This document shows, one piece after another, positions 41,920 through 49,480 of a stretch of 64,000 nucleotides of DNA. Every line of letters starts with the position of its first letter. Positions within the stretch are counted from its first letter, which is position 1. Below the pieces are notes generated by a model that had not been told where the DNA came from, did not search any database, and saw nothing but the letters and a program-made list of their open reading frames with translations. The position numbers were made by a program, and so were the translations under genes. Origin of the DNA: Verrucomicrobiaceae bacterium (GTDB lineage: Bacteria; Verrucomicrobiota; Verrucomicrobiia; Verrucomicrobiales; Verrucomicrobiaceae); the NCBI GenBank assembly GCA_027490195.1, contig JAIXYN010000032.1:1-64000 (forward strand), in the 5' to 3' direction.

Positions 41920-42831
41920 ATGACCACCTCCAAGCCGACCATGTTCAAAACCCTCATTCTACTCTTCTCTTTTCTCAGCATCCTTCCAGCGCGTGCCCAA
42001 ATCGGCGGATCGTTGCGCGAGCGGATCGCCCAGCGGATGCAAAAAGCCTCTGAACCTGGGGGCGAGGAAATGAGCTATGGCTCGGACCCGCTGCAAAAGC
42101 TGGATTACTGGAAGCCGACCACTCCAGGGGTGCCGATTGTGGTTTATGTGCACGGCGGTGGCTGGAAGCGTGGTGACAAGCGGATGGCCGCAGGAGAGAA
42201 GGGGCCTCACTTCGTGCAGCAGGGTTACGCCTTTGCGTCGCTCAATTACCAGCTCGTGCCATCCTGCACGGTGGAAGAGCAGGCGCAGGATGTGGCAAAT
42301 GCCATCGCGTATCTGATCAGAAATGCGGCGAAACTGGGCTTTGACGGCAAGCGTGTGGCGCTCATTGGCCACAGCGCCGGGGCGCATCTGGTCGCCCTGG
42401 TGGGCACGGATCTGAGCTACCTGAAAATAGCAGAGGTAGAACCGAAGGCCGTGCGTGGGATCATCCCGCTGGATGGTGCGGCCTATGATGTGCCGCGTCA
42501 GATTGCCGAGGGCGGCGACTTCATGCAAGACACCTACTTGCAAGCCTTTGGCACTGATCCAGAGCGCCAGAAAAAGCTTTCTCCGACAGCGCAGGCTGCT
42601 GCACCGAACGCCCCGGCTTTCCTCATTCTTCACGTCCAGCGTGTGGACGGCACCGCCCAGTCCATCGCTCTTGGAGAAGCCTTGCGCAAGGCGGGCACTG
42701 CTGCGGAGGTCAAAGGCTTTGAGGGGCGCGGACTGCAGGGGCACATGGAGATCAATCGCGATCTCGGCAAGCCTGATTATCCCGCGACGCCGGTGGTGGA
42801 TGCGTGGCTGAAGAAGGTCTTTGCGAATTGA
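41920..42831 (+). CDS. Exported alpha/beta hydrolase (carboxylesterase, BD-FAE-like)
   Basis: A serine hydrolase with an N-terminal export signal (MFKTLILLFSFLSILPARA). ATG 41941 is an equally good start. The oxyanion motif HGGGWKRGD and the nucleophile GHSAGAHLVAL (Ser near residue 145) are clear. Further motifs are LDGAAYDVP and a C-terminal GHMEINRDLG His region. At 304 aa it resembles carbohydrate-esterase-like hydrolases common in this phylum. No operon partner is visible. Confidence 0.8.
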   Translation: MTTSKPTMFKTLILLFSFLSILPARAQIGGSLRERIAQRMQKASEPGGEEMSYGSDPLQKLDYWKPTTPGVPIVVYVHGGGWKRGDKRMAAGEKGPHFVQQGYAFASLNYQLVPSCTVEEQAQDVANAIAYLIRNAAKLGFDGKRVALIGHSAGAHLVALVGTDLSYLKIAEVEPKAVRGIIPLDGAAYDVPRQIAEGGDFMQDTYLQAFGTDPERQKKLSPTAQAAAPNAPAFLILHVQRVDGTAQSIALGEALRKAGTAAEVKGFEGRGLQGHMEINRDLGKPDYPATPVVDAWLKKVFAN

Positions 42832-42923
42832 AGGCATGATCAAGCAGTGCATTAAACCAATATTTCTGAGTTCATGGGATCGATAAGAATTTCATGCCAT
42901 GTCGGGGTGGCAAGGACACCCGC

Positions 42924-43020
42924 CCAGAGCCGATGAAACATCAGCGCTCCCAGCAAAGAGCTTCGCCCCAGCGCGGTGCGAGATTCTGTACTGGGAGCGC
43001 TGGTTTTTAACCGGCTCTGG
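42924..43020. repeat. Dispersed long hairpin repeat, copy 2
   Basis: ccagagccgatgaaacatcagcgctcccag (42924-42954) pairs imperfectly with ctgggagcgctggtttttaaccggctctgg (42991-43020). Copy 1 is at 28973-29104 in the opposite orientation. It lies in the convergent gap between the hydrolase and dusB and could act as a bidirectional transcription end. Confidence 0.6.
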
Positions 43021-43113
43021 CGTCAGCCCCCTGACGAGCAAACACCTCACCACCTTCCCTGCAGCCTCATCCGCCATCGAAAACGCAGCCGCTGCGCGCC
43101 AGATCGTCCACGT

Positions 43114-44148
43114 TCATGCCCCCACGCTCTCGTGGCCCGTCTCCAGACTCACCTCATGCTCATGCCCCTGCGTGGCCTGATGCACGAGATACGCCGCAAA
43201 GATGTCCTCCAGCTCCATCACGCTGCCGATTTGCGAGAAGCGCTGCCGTAGCCACTTGCCGCCGGGGATGGACTTCGTGTAGTTCATGAGGCGATTGCGC
43301 ATGGAGCGAATCGTCGGCAGTTCGCCCATGTGGGCATTGCGGGCGATGGCCATCTGGCAGTGGCGTCGCATGAAGTTGAATCGCTCCTCCACAGTCGCAT
43401 GCGGGGCATGGGTGCCGGTGGATAGGTAATGCTTGGCCTCTTTGAAGATCCAGGGATTCACCATGGCGGCACGGCCAATCATGACGCCCTTCACGTTCGT
43501 TTGCGCGCGGCGGATTTCCACATCGACGCCGCTGGAGATGTCGCCATTGCCAATGACGGGAATCTTCACGGCATCTGCCACCTGACCGATGACATCCCAG
43601 TCCGCGAGACCCGTGTAACCCTGCGCCCGCGTGCGGCCATGCACGGCGATGGCCTGCATGCCGCAGTCTTCCAGGATGCGGGCAACTTCGACGGCATTGA
43701 CCAGATTCGCGTCCCAGCCGATGCGCATTTTGGCCGTCACCGGAATCGACACCGCCTTGGCGACTTCACGGGCCACACTGGTCAGCAGGGGGCAGTCTTT
43801 GAGCAGGGAGGAGCCGCCGTTCTTTGAGACCACTTTGTTCACTGGGCAGCCGAAATTGATGTCGATGAAGTCAGGCTGCTTCCAGTCGATGATTTTGCGT
43901 GCGGCCTCGCCCATGCGCACGCCATCGGAGCCGAAGAGCTGTACCCCGAGCGGGCGCTGGGCATCATCGAAGTCCGTGTAGTGGCGGGTGCGGTCATCGC
44001 GCTGCAGGATGCCTTCGGCGCTGACGAACTCCGTGACCATCACATCCGCGCCCTGTTCCTTGCACAAATGGCGGAAGATCACGTCCGTGACCCCGGCCAT
44101 GGGGGCCAGATAGAGGGGAAAGTGGTCTTTTTCGAACCAAGGAAGCAT
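43114..44148 (-). CDS. dusB: tRNA-dihydrouridine synthase (DusB/NifR3 type)
   Basis: A flavoenzyme that reduces uridines in the tRNA D-loop. The TIM barrel starts LYLAPMAGVTDVIFRHLC. FIDINFGCPVNKVVSKNGGS contains the conserved catalytic Cys. KMRIGWDANLVNAVE and AVHGRTRAQGYTG (FMN-binding) follow. The family motif VIGNGDISSG and GVMIGRAAMVNPWIF are also present. The start is placed at ATG 44148 (MLPWFEKDHFPLYLAP), because upstream codons in the track are atypical. Divergent from a small membrane protein. Confidence 0.92.
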   Translation of the reverse strand: MLPWFEKDHFPLYLAPMAGVTDVIFRHLCKEQGADVMVTEFVSAEGILQRDDRTRHYTDFDDAQRPLGVQLFGSDGVRMGEAARKIIDWKQPDFIDINFGCPVNKVVSKNGGSSLLKDCPLLTSVAREVAKAVSIPVTAKMRIGWDANLVNAVEVARILEDCGMQAIAVHGRTRAQGYTGLADWDVIGQVADAVKIPVIGNGDISSGVDVEIRRAQTNVKGVMIGRAAMVNPWIFKEAKHYLSTGTHAPHATVEERFNFMRRHCQMAIARNAHMGELPTIRSMRNRLMNYTKSIPGGKWLRQRFSQIGSVMELEDIFAAYLVHQATQGHEHEVSLETGHESVGA

Positions 44149-44201
44149 CTTTAGATCATAGCCGCACTGGCACAGTGCGGCAAGTCGTGTCACATTCCCG
44201 C

Positions 44202-44381
44202 ATGGCAAGACGCCGCCGCTACCGCAAACCGCTCCTTCCTGGCCTTTGGACCGTGCTGGCAGCGTTTGCCCTGATCGGCAGCATCGGCGGGCTGTTCTGG
44301 GTGCTTGGCACGAAGACGAAATTCAGCCGGGTAGCGCCTACGACACCGACGACGGTGGGTGCTGTGGCGAAGGGGAAGTGA
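44202..44381 (+). CDS. Small single-pass membrane protein (59 aa)
   Basis: A basic N-terminus (MARRRRYRKPLLPG) is followed by one hydrophobic helix (LWTVLAAFALIGSIGGLFWVLG) and a Thr/Pro-rich tail. The positive-inside rule puts the N-terminus in the cytoplasm. No family is recognised. It starts 53 bp from the divergent dusB. Repeats of the AATGACGAAT family begin right after its stop codon. Confidence 0.5.
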   Translation: MARRRRYRKPLLPGLWTVLAAFALIGSIGGLFWVLGTKTKFSRVAPTTPTTVGAVAKGK

Positions 44382-44393
44382 TGGGACGGTCAA

Positions 44394-44542
44394 AAATGAC
44401 GAAGTCCGAAATACGAATGACGAAATAACTCCGAAGCGCGAATGCCGAAGGCTACCCCATACGTCTGGCATGGCTCGCTCTGAGATCGGCACTAGGACTT
44501 CGACATTATTTCGTCATTCGGATTTACTCATTCGTCATTGTT
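44394..44542. repeat. AATGACGAAT-family inverted pair
   Basis: gaagtccgaaatacgaatga... (44394-44430) and ttatttcgtcattcggattt...cattcgtcatt (44507-44540) face each other. The second arm is the exact 34-bp reverse complement of the copy starting at 3256. The unit fills the gap between the small membrane protein and scpA and looks like a complete copy of a short palindromic element. Confidence 0.6.
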
Positions 44543-44575
44543 CAACCCGGTGTCTTGCCACCTGCCAGTCGCTCC

Positions 44576-45304
44576 TCAGACCGCAGGTCGTACCACCACA
44601 ATATCTCCCAGCAGCTGCTCCTGCTCCACCTGCAGGTGGTTGAGTTTGATCAGTTCCAGCATGGCCAGGAAGGTCACGATCACCTCACCACGGCTGGCGG
44701 CGCTGGTGAAGAGGTCTTCAAACCTCACCTTGCTGCCCACGGCGACGATCTGGAGCAGGTGCTCGATCTTGTCTGCCACGGTGTAGCGGTCATTGACGAT
44801 CTCGCGGAAGTCGCTGGCGTTTTCGAAGCGCTTGAGGATGCGCTGGAAGGCGCGGATCAGGTCAAAGATGCCCACCTGGCCGATGGTCTCCACTGGAGCA
44901 TCCAGATCAGGTAGCTCGGGGGTGGTGACGAAGAGTTCATCGCCCTTCACCTCTTGCGCGCCGAGGAAGTGCGCGGCTTCCTTGAACTTCTTGTACTCCA
45001 TGAGCTGACGGATCAGCTCCCAGCGCGGGTCACTCTCATCGGCATCCTCTTCCGGTGGCTGCACCGCCTGCGGCAGCAGTTCGCGGCTTTTGATGTACAT
45101 CAAATTGGCCGCCATCACGATGAACTCACTGGCCAGCTCGATGTTCAGCGCCTTGAACGTGTCGATGTAATCCAGGTACTGCCGCGTGATGCGCTCAAGC
45201 GACACGTTGTAAATGTCGATCTCCTCCTTCTTGATGAGGTAAAGCAACAGGTCCAGCGGGCCTTCAAAAATCTCGAGTTTAACTTTGTAATCGGTGTCTT
45301 CCAC
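44576..45304 (-). CDS. scpA: Segregation and condensation protein A
   Basis: The kleisin subunit of the SMC-ScpAB complex that compacts and separates chromosomes. The N-terminus VKLEIFEGPLDLLLYLIKKE is the SMC-neck-binding motif. IDIYNVSLERITRQYLDYID and ELASEFIVMAANLMYIKSRE are family hallmarks. The C-terminal winged helix ends VTFLAMLELIKLNHLQVEQE. GTG start at 45304; 242 aa is normal. No scpB lies in the window. Confidence 0.93.
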   Translation of the reverse strand: MEDTDYKVKLEIFEGPLDLLLYLIKKEEIDIYNVSLERITRQYLDYIDTFKALNIELASEFIVMAANLMYIKSRELLPQAVQPPEEDADESDPRWELIRQLMEYKKFKEAAHFLGAQEVKGDELFVTTPELPDLDAPVETIGQVGIFDLIRAFQRILKRFENASDFREIVNDRYTVADKIEHLLQIVAVGSKVRFEDLFTSAASRGEVIVTFLAMLELIKLNHLQVEQEQLLGDIVVVRPAV

Positions 45305-45372
45305 GCGTCGAGATAGAGCGGGGAATGGATGCTAGCAACCGGGAGCGCGAGTATTCTACTCGCCTGCCGCTC

Positions 45373-45520
45373 ACCGTACGTTGTTCACGCTTCAGCGTGT
45401 TCCCCCCGCCGCGCACCGTACGTTGTTCACGCTTTAGCGTGTTTCCCACCGCCTGAACACGCTAAAGCGTGAACAACGTACTCAAACCCACCTGAACACG
45501 CTAAAGCGTGAACAACGTAC
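45373..45520. repeat. Array of four 26-29-bp palindromic units, two in each orientation
   Basis: accgtacgttgttcacgctt-type units lie at 45373-45401 and 45415-45443. Two inverted units (aacacgctaaagcgtgaaca acgtac) lie at 45456-45481 and 45495-45520. Each unit contains its own dyad cacgct-tt-agcgtg. The pairs can fold into one long stem. The array fills the gap between the 3' end of the TIR gene and the 5' side of scpA, ending exactly one base before the TIR gene's stop codon region. Confidence 0.75.
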
Positions 45521-48500
45521 TCAAACCCGCGCCTTCAGCGCCTTCTCCGCATCCTCCAGCTCGGGTATCCGCCGCCCATAGCCGCATGCCACGATCAGCT
45601 TCCGCGCCTCCGCCAGATCCTTCTCCGGCGACTCCCACGGATACTTCACCTCTGGACCGTTGACTCCTTGACCCGTCTTGACGGCGATTCCGAACAAGCG
45701 ACAGCGCGTGAGCAAAATGTCCGCCATGAACAGCCGCATCGGCCCGCGCTCGGCGATTTCCCAGGCTTCGTCCAGGTCGCCCTGCGCGCTGTCGGGGCCG
45801 GCTTGCTCGGAAGTCAGTGCCCCGGTGAGACTCCGCTGCCAGGCGCGGGTGAGGAGGCCGAGGACGAGTGGGTCTTGCTCGCCAGCGCGGCGGAGGCCGG
45901 AGACGGCGGCGTCAATGTCGAATGACGAATGACGAATGTCGAAGTTCCCGAGGATCGCCTCGTAGAGCGCGGCGCGGCCCAGGGTGAGGTGGTCGAGGGC
46001 GATGCTGAGGAGCCAGTTGTTTTGCTCGGCAATCTTGAGCGCCTTCGCCGCGCGCTCGGAGACGGCGCGGAGCTTGGTAGCCAGATCGCTATCGGTGGGC
46101 GCGACAGCGTCCTGGAGTGCGGTGGCAGAGCCCTGAAGGGGCGGCGACACCGCTTTCGCCGGAGCCGTTGACTCGGTGCCATGACCTGCCGCCGAGACAC
46201 CTCCGGCATCGGGATGGGGTTCCTCAATTTCACTCGGCCTAGCGAAAGCGGTGTCGCCGATGCCTGGGTGGCCCCTGGCATCTCTGCCACCGCATTCGCT
46301 TCGCGGCTGCGCAGCCAAGACGCTTCGCGACATTCGCAGCATGACTTGCCACGCGGCACGCTCCGCCTCCGCCAGGAGCAGGTCGCAATAATTGAAGCCT
46401 TGAAGCGAATACAGCAGCGGGTAGTCGGGCTGGCGCTCGGCCTGCATCTGCTCGGCCTCGCGGAAGCGCGCCTCCGCCTCGGCCCGGCGGCCCGCCTGGT
46501 GCAGGGCGTCGGCATGGGTCGTGCGCTTGCTATACCGCTGAAACGAATCGCCGCTGCGGTCGGCATAGGTCACGGACTCCTCGGCGTCCCCCATCGCCCC
46601 GGCCACCTCGCCCAGCGTCAGATCCAGCTCGCTCAGGTTGCTGGCATGGATGGCGGCCTGTTTCCAATTCTCCTGCTTGACGCACATATCCAGTCCAGCC
46701 CGCATCGGTTCGGTGGCTTCTTTCAATCGCCCAGCAGCTCGGAGGCAGAAGGCAGCACCTTGAAACAACCATGCAATATCCGCCGCAGTCACAGTCTCGA
46801 CAGGTTTGCTCCATGGCTTCTGAAAGAAGCACGCGAAAGCTCCGAGGTGTGCCCCGGACATCCCTAGCTTGTTAATGCTGTAAGCTTGGCGTCTGTCGAT
46901 GCGAGCAAACAATACCTGGTCCAATGCCTCCTGCTGCAAGCCCGCCTGGCAGCCGTGGGCCACGGCTTGATAGAGCGGTTGGAGGGCTTCGAGCGTGGGC
47001 TCGTCGCCTTCCTGCGTGCTCTCGCAGAGGTGTTCGTAGAGCCGACGGTGGGCTTCGCGCCAGGCAGAGTAGCTATCTCGCTCCGCGAGATGATCTGGCG
47101 GCTCCGCTGCGGCATGGCGCTTGGAATCATCGAGTGTCTTCTCATTGGCGGTAGCAGCAGGCTCCTCTCGCGGAGCGAGAGGGCTACTTTTCAGCCTTTC
47201 CGCGAAGTATTCGCGGATGAGCGGATGCGCGTCGAGGGAGGCCGGAAGTGGGAACGCGGCAGCCGGAACGGAAACGGTCTCCGGGCTGACGGAGAGCAGT
47301 TTTGCGGCGACCAGCGATTCGAGACTGCAATTCCAATCTTCCTCGGGCAGGCCGGTGAGCGGCTCGGTGAGGCCGGTGATGGCGGGGGCGGCGAGCAAGG
47401 CCGCGAGGCAATCGGCGGTGGCGGGCCGGTCAAAAAGGCCCATGAGGCGGAGGATGGCCAGTTCGCGGCGCGCCTCGTCGCTGCCGTCCTCCATCCACCG
47501 GGCGTAGGCGGCCATCGCGCGAAAGGCGTGGCCGTTGTCGGTCTTCTGGCTGGCCTTGGCGAAGGTCACGCGGTCGCGCTTGCGGATGTCGCCACCGAAC
47601 GCCTTCTTCAAAAACGAGCCCATGATGTGGAGCGTGAGCGCGTGGCCGTCCACGTCCTCGACGAGCTTTTCAAACTCGTTAACCCGCTCGCTATTCGCGT
47701 CGCCGTCGTGGAGCGGGAGGTTCCGGCGGTCGCTGCCGGTGACGCCGTGGGCTTTCAGCAACTGCACGCCCGCAGCCCGCGCCAGACGTGTGAGCTTTTC
47801 CTCCCGCACGGTGCGGCCAAGGAAGGAGCGCAGGTCAGGCAGCGCATAGCGGGTGGTGACGACGCACAGGCCGTGGCTGGTGGCGGCCAGTCCTTTGAGC
47901 AGCGCGCTCAGTCCCTGGTCCTTGAGTTCGCCGGGCGTGGGCGAGGTGGGCGCGTATTGCAGCGGCTCGAGGCCGTCGAGGATGAGCAGCGCGCGCCGTT
48001 CGCCGACGAGCTGGGCCATTCGCCGGCCCTTCTCGAACGCGCCCTGCGCGCTGCCCGCCATGGCATCATCGCCAAAGAAGGCGAGGGCCTCGGCGATAAA
48101 CAAGTCGGACGAAACGGCGGTCTGCTCGCGCGTGCCCTGGCTGTAGAAGGACCACGCAAAGACGGCGTCGCAGCCGGGCCAGCTGTCATGGGCCAAGCTC
48201 GCAGCCCACTTGGCTACCAGGGACGTTTTTCCTTCGCCACCCAAGGCCACGAAGGTGAGCACGTACGGGCGGTTCGATTCTGCGCGCACGGCCTGACCCC
48301 AGGCATCGGTGAGAATCTTCGTCTCCGCTTCGCGCCCGATGAGTTCAGCCGGAGCGTATTTGCCGATGCGGGAGATGTCGATCCTGCGTGCCTGGCGAGT
48401 GCGGGGACGAAAGTCGATGACATCGCGGTCTGCAAAGATCGGAGGAACGGGGCAGTCCTCGATCCAGACGGGGATGATCTTCTTCGAAAGGCTGCGTGCG

Positions 48501-48733
48501 TATTCGACTTCGCGCTTCACCCAATCCGATGTGTTGGAGGAGGCAGTGATGACAACGAACAGTGTATCGGCTTTCGTTATGCCCTTCTCGATCTCCGGCC
48601 AGAGCTGCTCGTCTGGCTTGATGGCACTGGAGTCATTGAAAACATCATCGAAGCCAGCGGCACGTAGGAACGATTCCATTTCTGTGACGTAAGAGTCATC
48701 GACAGTGCTGTGGGAAACGAAAGCGCTACGCAT
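45521..48733 (-). CDS. TIR-STAND NTPase-TPR protein, NLR-like candidate defence protein
   Basis: Residues 1-120 are a TIR domain (AFVSHSTVDDSYVTEMESFL) with SDWVKREVEYA, in which E75 is the candidate NADase glutamate. A STAND-type NTPase follows, with Walker A ALGGEGKTSLVAKWA near 165-172 and Walker B ALLILDGLEPLQ near 255. A winged-helix region precedes TPR-like helices to the C-terminus (HASNLSELDLTLGEVAGAMG). TIR-STAND proteins sense phage or stress and deplete NAD+ in other bacteria; that role is inferred. ATG 48733 is chosen over the upstream TTG. Three dispersed repeats are translated inside the linker and TPR parts. The gene stands alone. Confidence 0.82.
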   Translation of the reverse strand: MRSAFVSHSTVDDSYVTEMESFLRAAGFDDVFNDSSAIKPDEQLWPEIEKGITKADTLFVVITASSNTSDWVKREVEYARSLSKKIIPVWIEDCPVPPIFADRDVIDFRPRTRQARRIDISRIGKYAPAELIGREAETKILTDAWGQAVRAESNRPYVLTFVALGGEGKTSLVAKWAASLAHDSWPGCDAVFAWSFYSQGTREQTAVSSDLFIAEALAFFGDDAMAGSAQGAFEKGRRMAQLVGERRALLILDGLEPLQYAPTSPTPGELKDQGLSALLKGLAATSHGLCVVTTRYALPDLRSFLGRTVREEKLTRLARAAGVQLLKAHGVTGSDRRNLPLHDGDANSERVNEFEKLVEDVDGHALTLHIMGSFLKKAFGGDIRKRDRVTFAKASQKTDNGHAFRAMAAYARWMEDGSDEARRELAILRLMGLFDRPATADCLAALLAAPAITGLTEPLTGLPEEDWNCSLESLVAAKLLSVSPETVSVPAAAFPLPASLDAHPLIREYFAERLKSSPLAPREEPAATANEKTLDDSKRHAAAEPPDHLAERDSYSAWREAHRRLYEHLCESTQEGDEPTLEALQPLYQAVAHGCQAGLQQEALDQVLFARIDRRQAYSINKLGMSGAHLGAFACFFQKPWSKPVETVTAADIAWLFQGAAFCLRAAGRLKEATEPMRAGLDMCVKQENWKQAAIHASNLSELDLTLGEVAGAMGDAEESVTYADRSGDSFQRYSKRTTHADALHQAGRRAEAEARFREAEQMQAERQPDYPLLYSLQGFNYCDLLLAEAERAAWQVMLRMSRSVLAAQPRSECGGRDARGHPGIGDTAFARPSEIEEPHPDAGGVSAAGHGTESTAPAKAVSPPLQGSATALQDAVAPTDSDLATKLRAVSERAAKALKIAEQNNWLLSIALDHLTLGRAALYEAILGNFDIRHSSFDIDAAVSGLRRAGEQDPLVLGLLTRAWQRSLTGALTSEQAGPDSAQGDLDEAWEIAERGPMRLFMADILLTRCRLFGIAVKTGQGVNGPEVKYPWESPEKDLAEARKLIVACGYGRRIPELEDAEKALKARV
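45918..45945. repeat. AATGACGAAT repeat inside the TIR-STAND gene
   Basis: aatgtcgaatgacgaatgacgaatgtcg lies in frame and is translated as FDIRHSSFDID near the C-terminus. The identical IRHSS peptide arises from the same repeat in the DsbD-alpha-like signal peptide at 30779-30812. Confidence 0.65.
46142..46259. repeat. Palindromic insertion with perfect 18-bp arms inside the TIR-STAND gene
   Basis: cggcgacaccgctttcgc (46142-46159) is the exact reverse complement of gcgaaagcggtgtcgccg (46242-46259). The interior is translated as a Pro/Ala/Gly/Ser-rich linker (EPHPDAGGVSAAGHGTESTA) that interrupts the TPR array. Confidence 0.7.
47069..47187. repeat. Second palindromic insertion inside the TIR-STAND gene
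   Basis: gtagctatctcgctccgcgaga (47069-47090) and tctcgcggagcgagagggctac (47166-47187) are inverted with two mismatches over 22 bp. The interior encodes an Ala/Glu/His-rich low-complexity linker (EPAATANEKTLDDSKRHAAA) between the NTPase region and the TPRs. Confidence 0.65.
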
Positions 48734-48840
48734 GCGAATTTTGCCGTAAGGGTAGGTGCATGAAAGCAGCAGCACCTCAGAAGGCAAGGCATTATGAAAT
48801 GTTGCCGACCTCGCTTTTCAATGCCTTCTCGTTGAACTGC

Positions 48841-49188
48841 CGCGCATCACCAACTTTCAAAAGTCCCCCAATCTATAGAAATGGACTCTGGGTTTCCGTT
48901 GATCGAGCGCGACAAGGACGGCGAACCTTTTTGGGTGCCTGCGTCGTGATAGACCCGAAAACTCGGACCCGACGCAGCGGTTCCCTACCAGCGCTTGAGG
49001 TGCCGCGCCACACAGAGCTGGTAGGGATGCGCTGTGCGCGTCCCTGGAATCCTTCGCCCCAGCGCGTGCTGCAGACTCACCCGTTCCGCACCTTTTCAAT
49101 CGCTCCGCCTCCGGTTCGTGCGCTATGGACGCACATCAACCATCTACCCAAGAAGACCCGCGCAAAAAATGAAAGTTTGTGATGCGCG
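48841..49188. mobile_element. MITE-like non-coding element, copy B
   Basis: Ends are cgcgcatcaccaactttcaa (48841-48860) and atgaaagtttgtgatgcgcg (49169-49188), inverted with two mismatches in 20 bp. Inside is one copy of the hairpin unit (cagcggttccctaccagcgc...ggtagggatgcgctg) that occurs twice in the element at 3352-3901. It fills the gap between the TIR-STAND gene start and the next small gene, so the TIR gene is bracketed by repeats on both sides. Confidence 0.62.
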
Positions 49189-49210
49189 ATAGTATCACTG
49201 ACCTTGTTCC

Positions 49211-49480
49211 ATGCCCGCGAAAAAGAAACCCAACGCCAAACCGCTCAGCGGTGCCGCCTTGATCAAGGAGGTGTGCCGACGCATCCGCGTGGCACGAGCC
49301 TACTGGGACGCGCACAACAACCGCGCCTGCCGGGGCGAGCGCGAGAAGGCGATGGCACTCTACGAAACCCTGAGCGAGGCGGAGCGGGAGAAGGTGCCGC
49401 AGGTGCTGCGCGTGTGGCTGCGCTACCGCAGCGAGAAGTACTTCGGCGATGACCGCACGCCGCCGGGAGGTGGACGGTGA
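49211..49480 (+). CDS. Small basic protein of unknown function, coupled to rlmF
   Basis: An 89-aa, Arg/Lys-rich, mostly helical protein (VCRRIRVARAYWDAHNNRAC; REKAMALYETLSEAEREKVP). Its start MPAKKKPNAKP is a basic tail. No family is recognised. The stop overlaps the GTG start of rlmF by 4 bp, so the two are translationally coupled. A role in ribosome or rRNA handling is a guess from this coupling. Confidence 0.6.
   Translation: MPAKKKPNAKPLSGAALIKEVCRRIRVARAYWDAHNNRACRGEREKAMALYETLSEAEREKVPQVLRVWLRYRSEKYFGDDRTPPGGGR

Noticed and set aside
45373-45520. CRISPR array
   Set aside because: Units alternate in orientation, spacers are short and similar, and no cas genes are present; it is a REP-like array.
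46886-48667. 593-aa plus-strand ORF
   Set aside because: Antisense shadow of the TIR-STAND gene.
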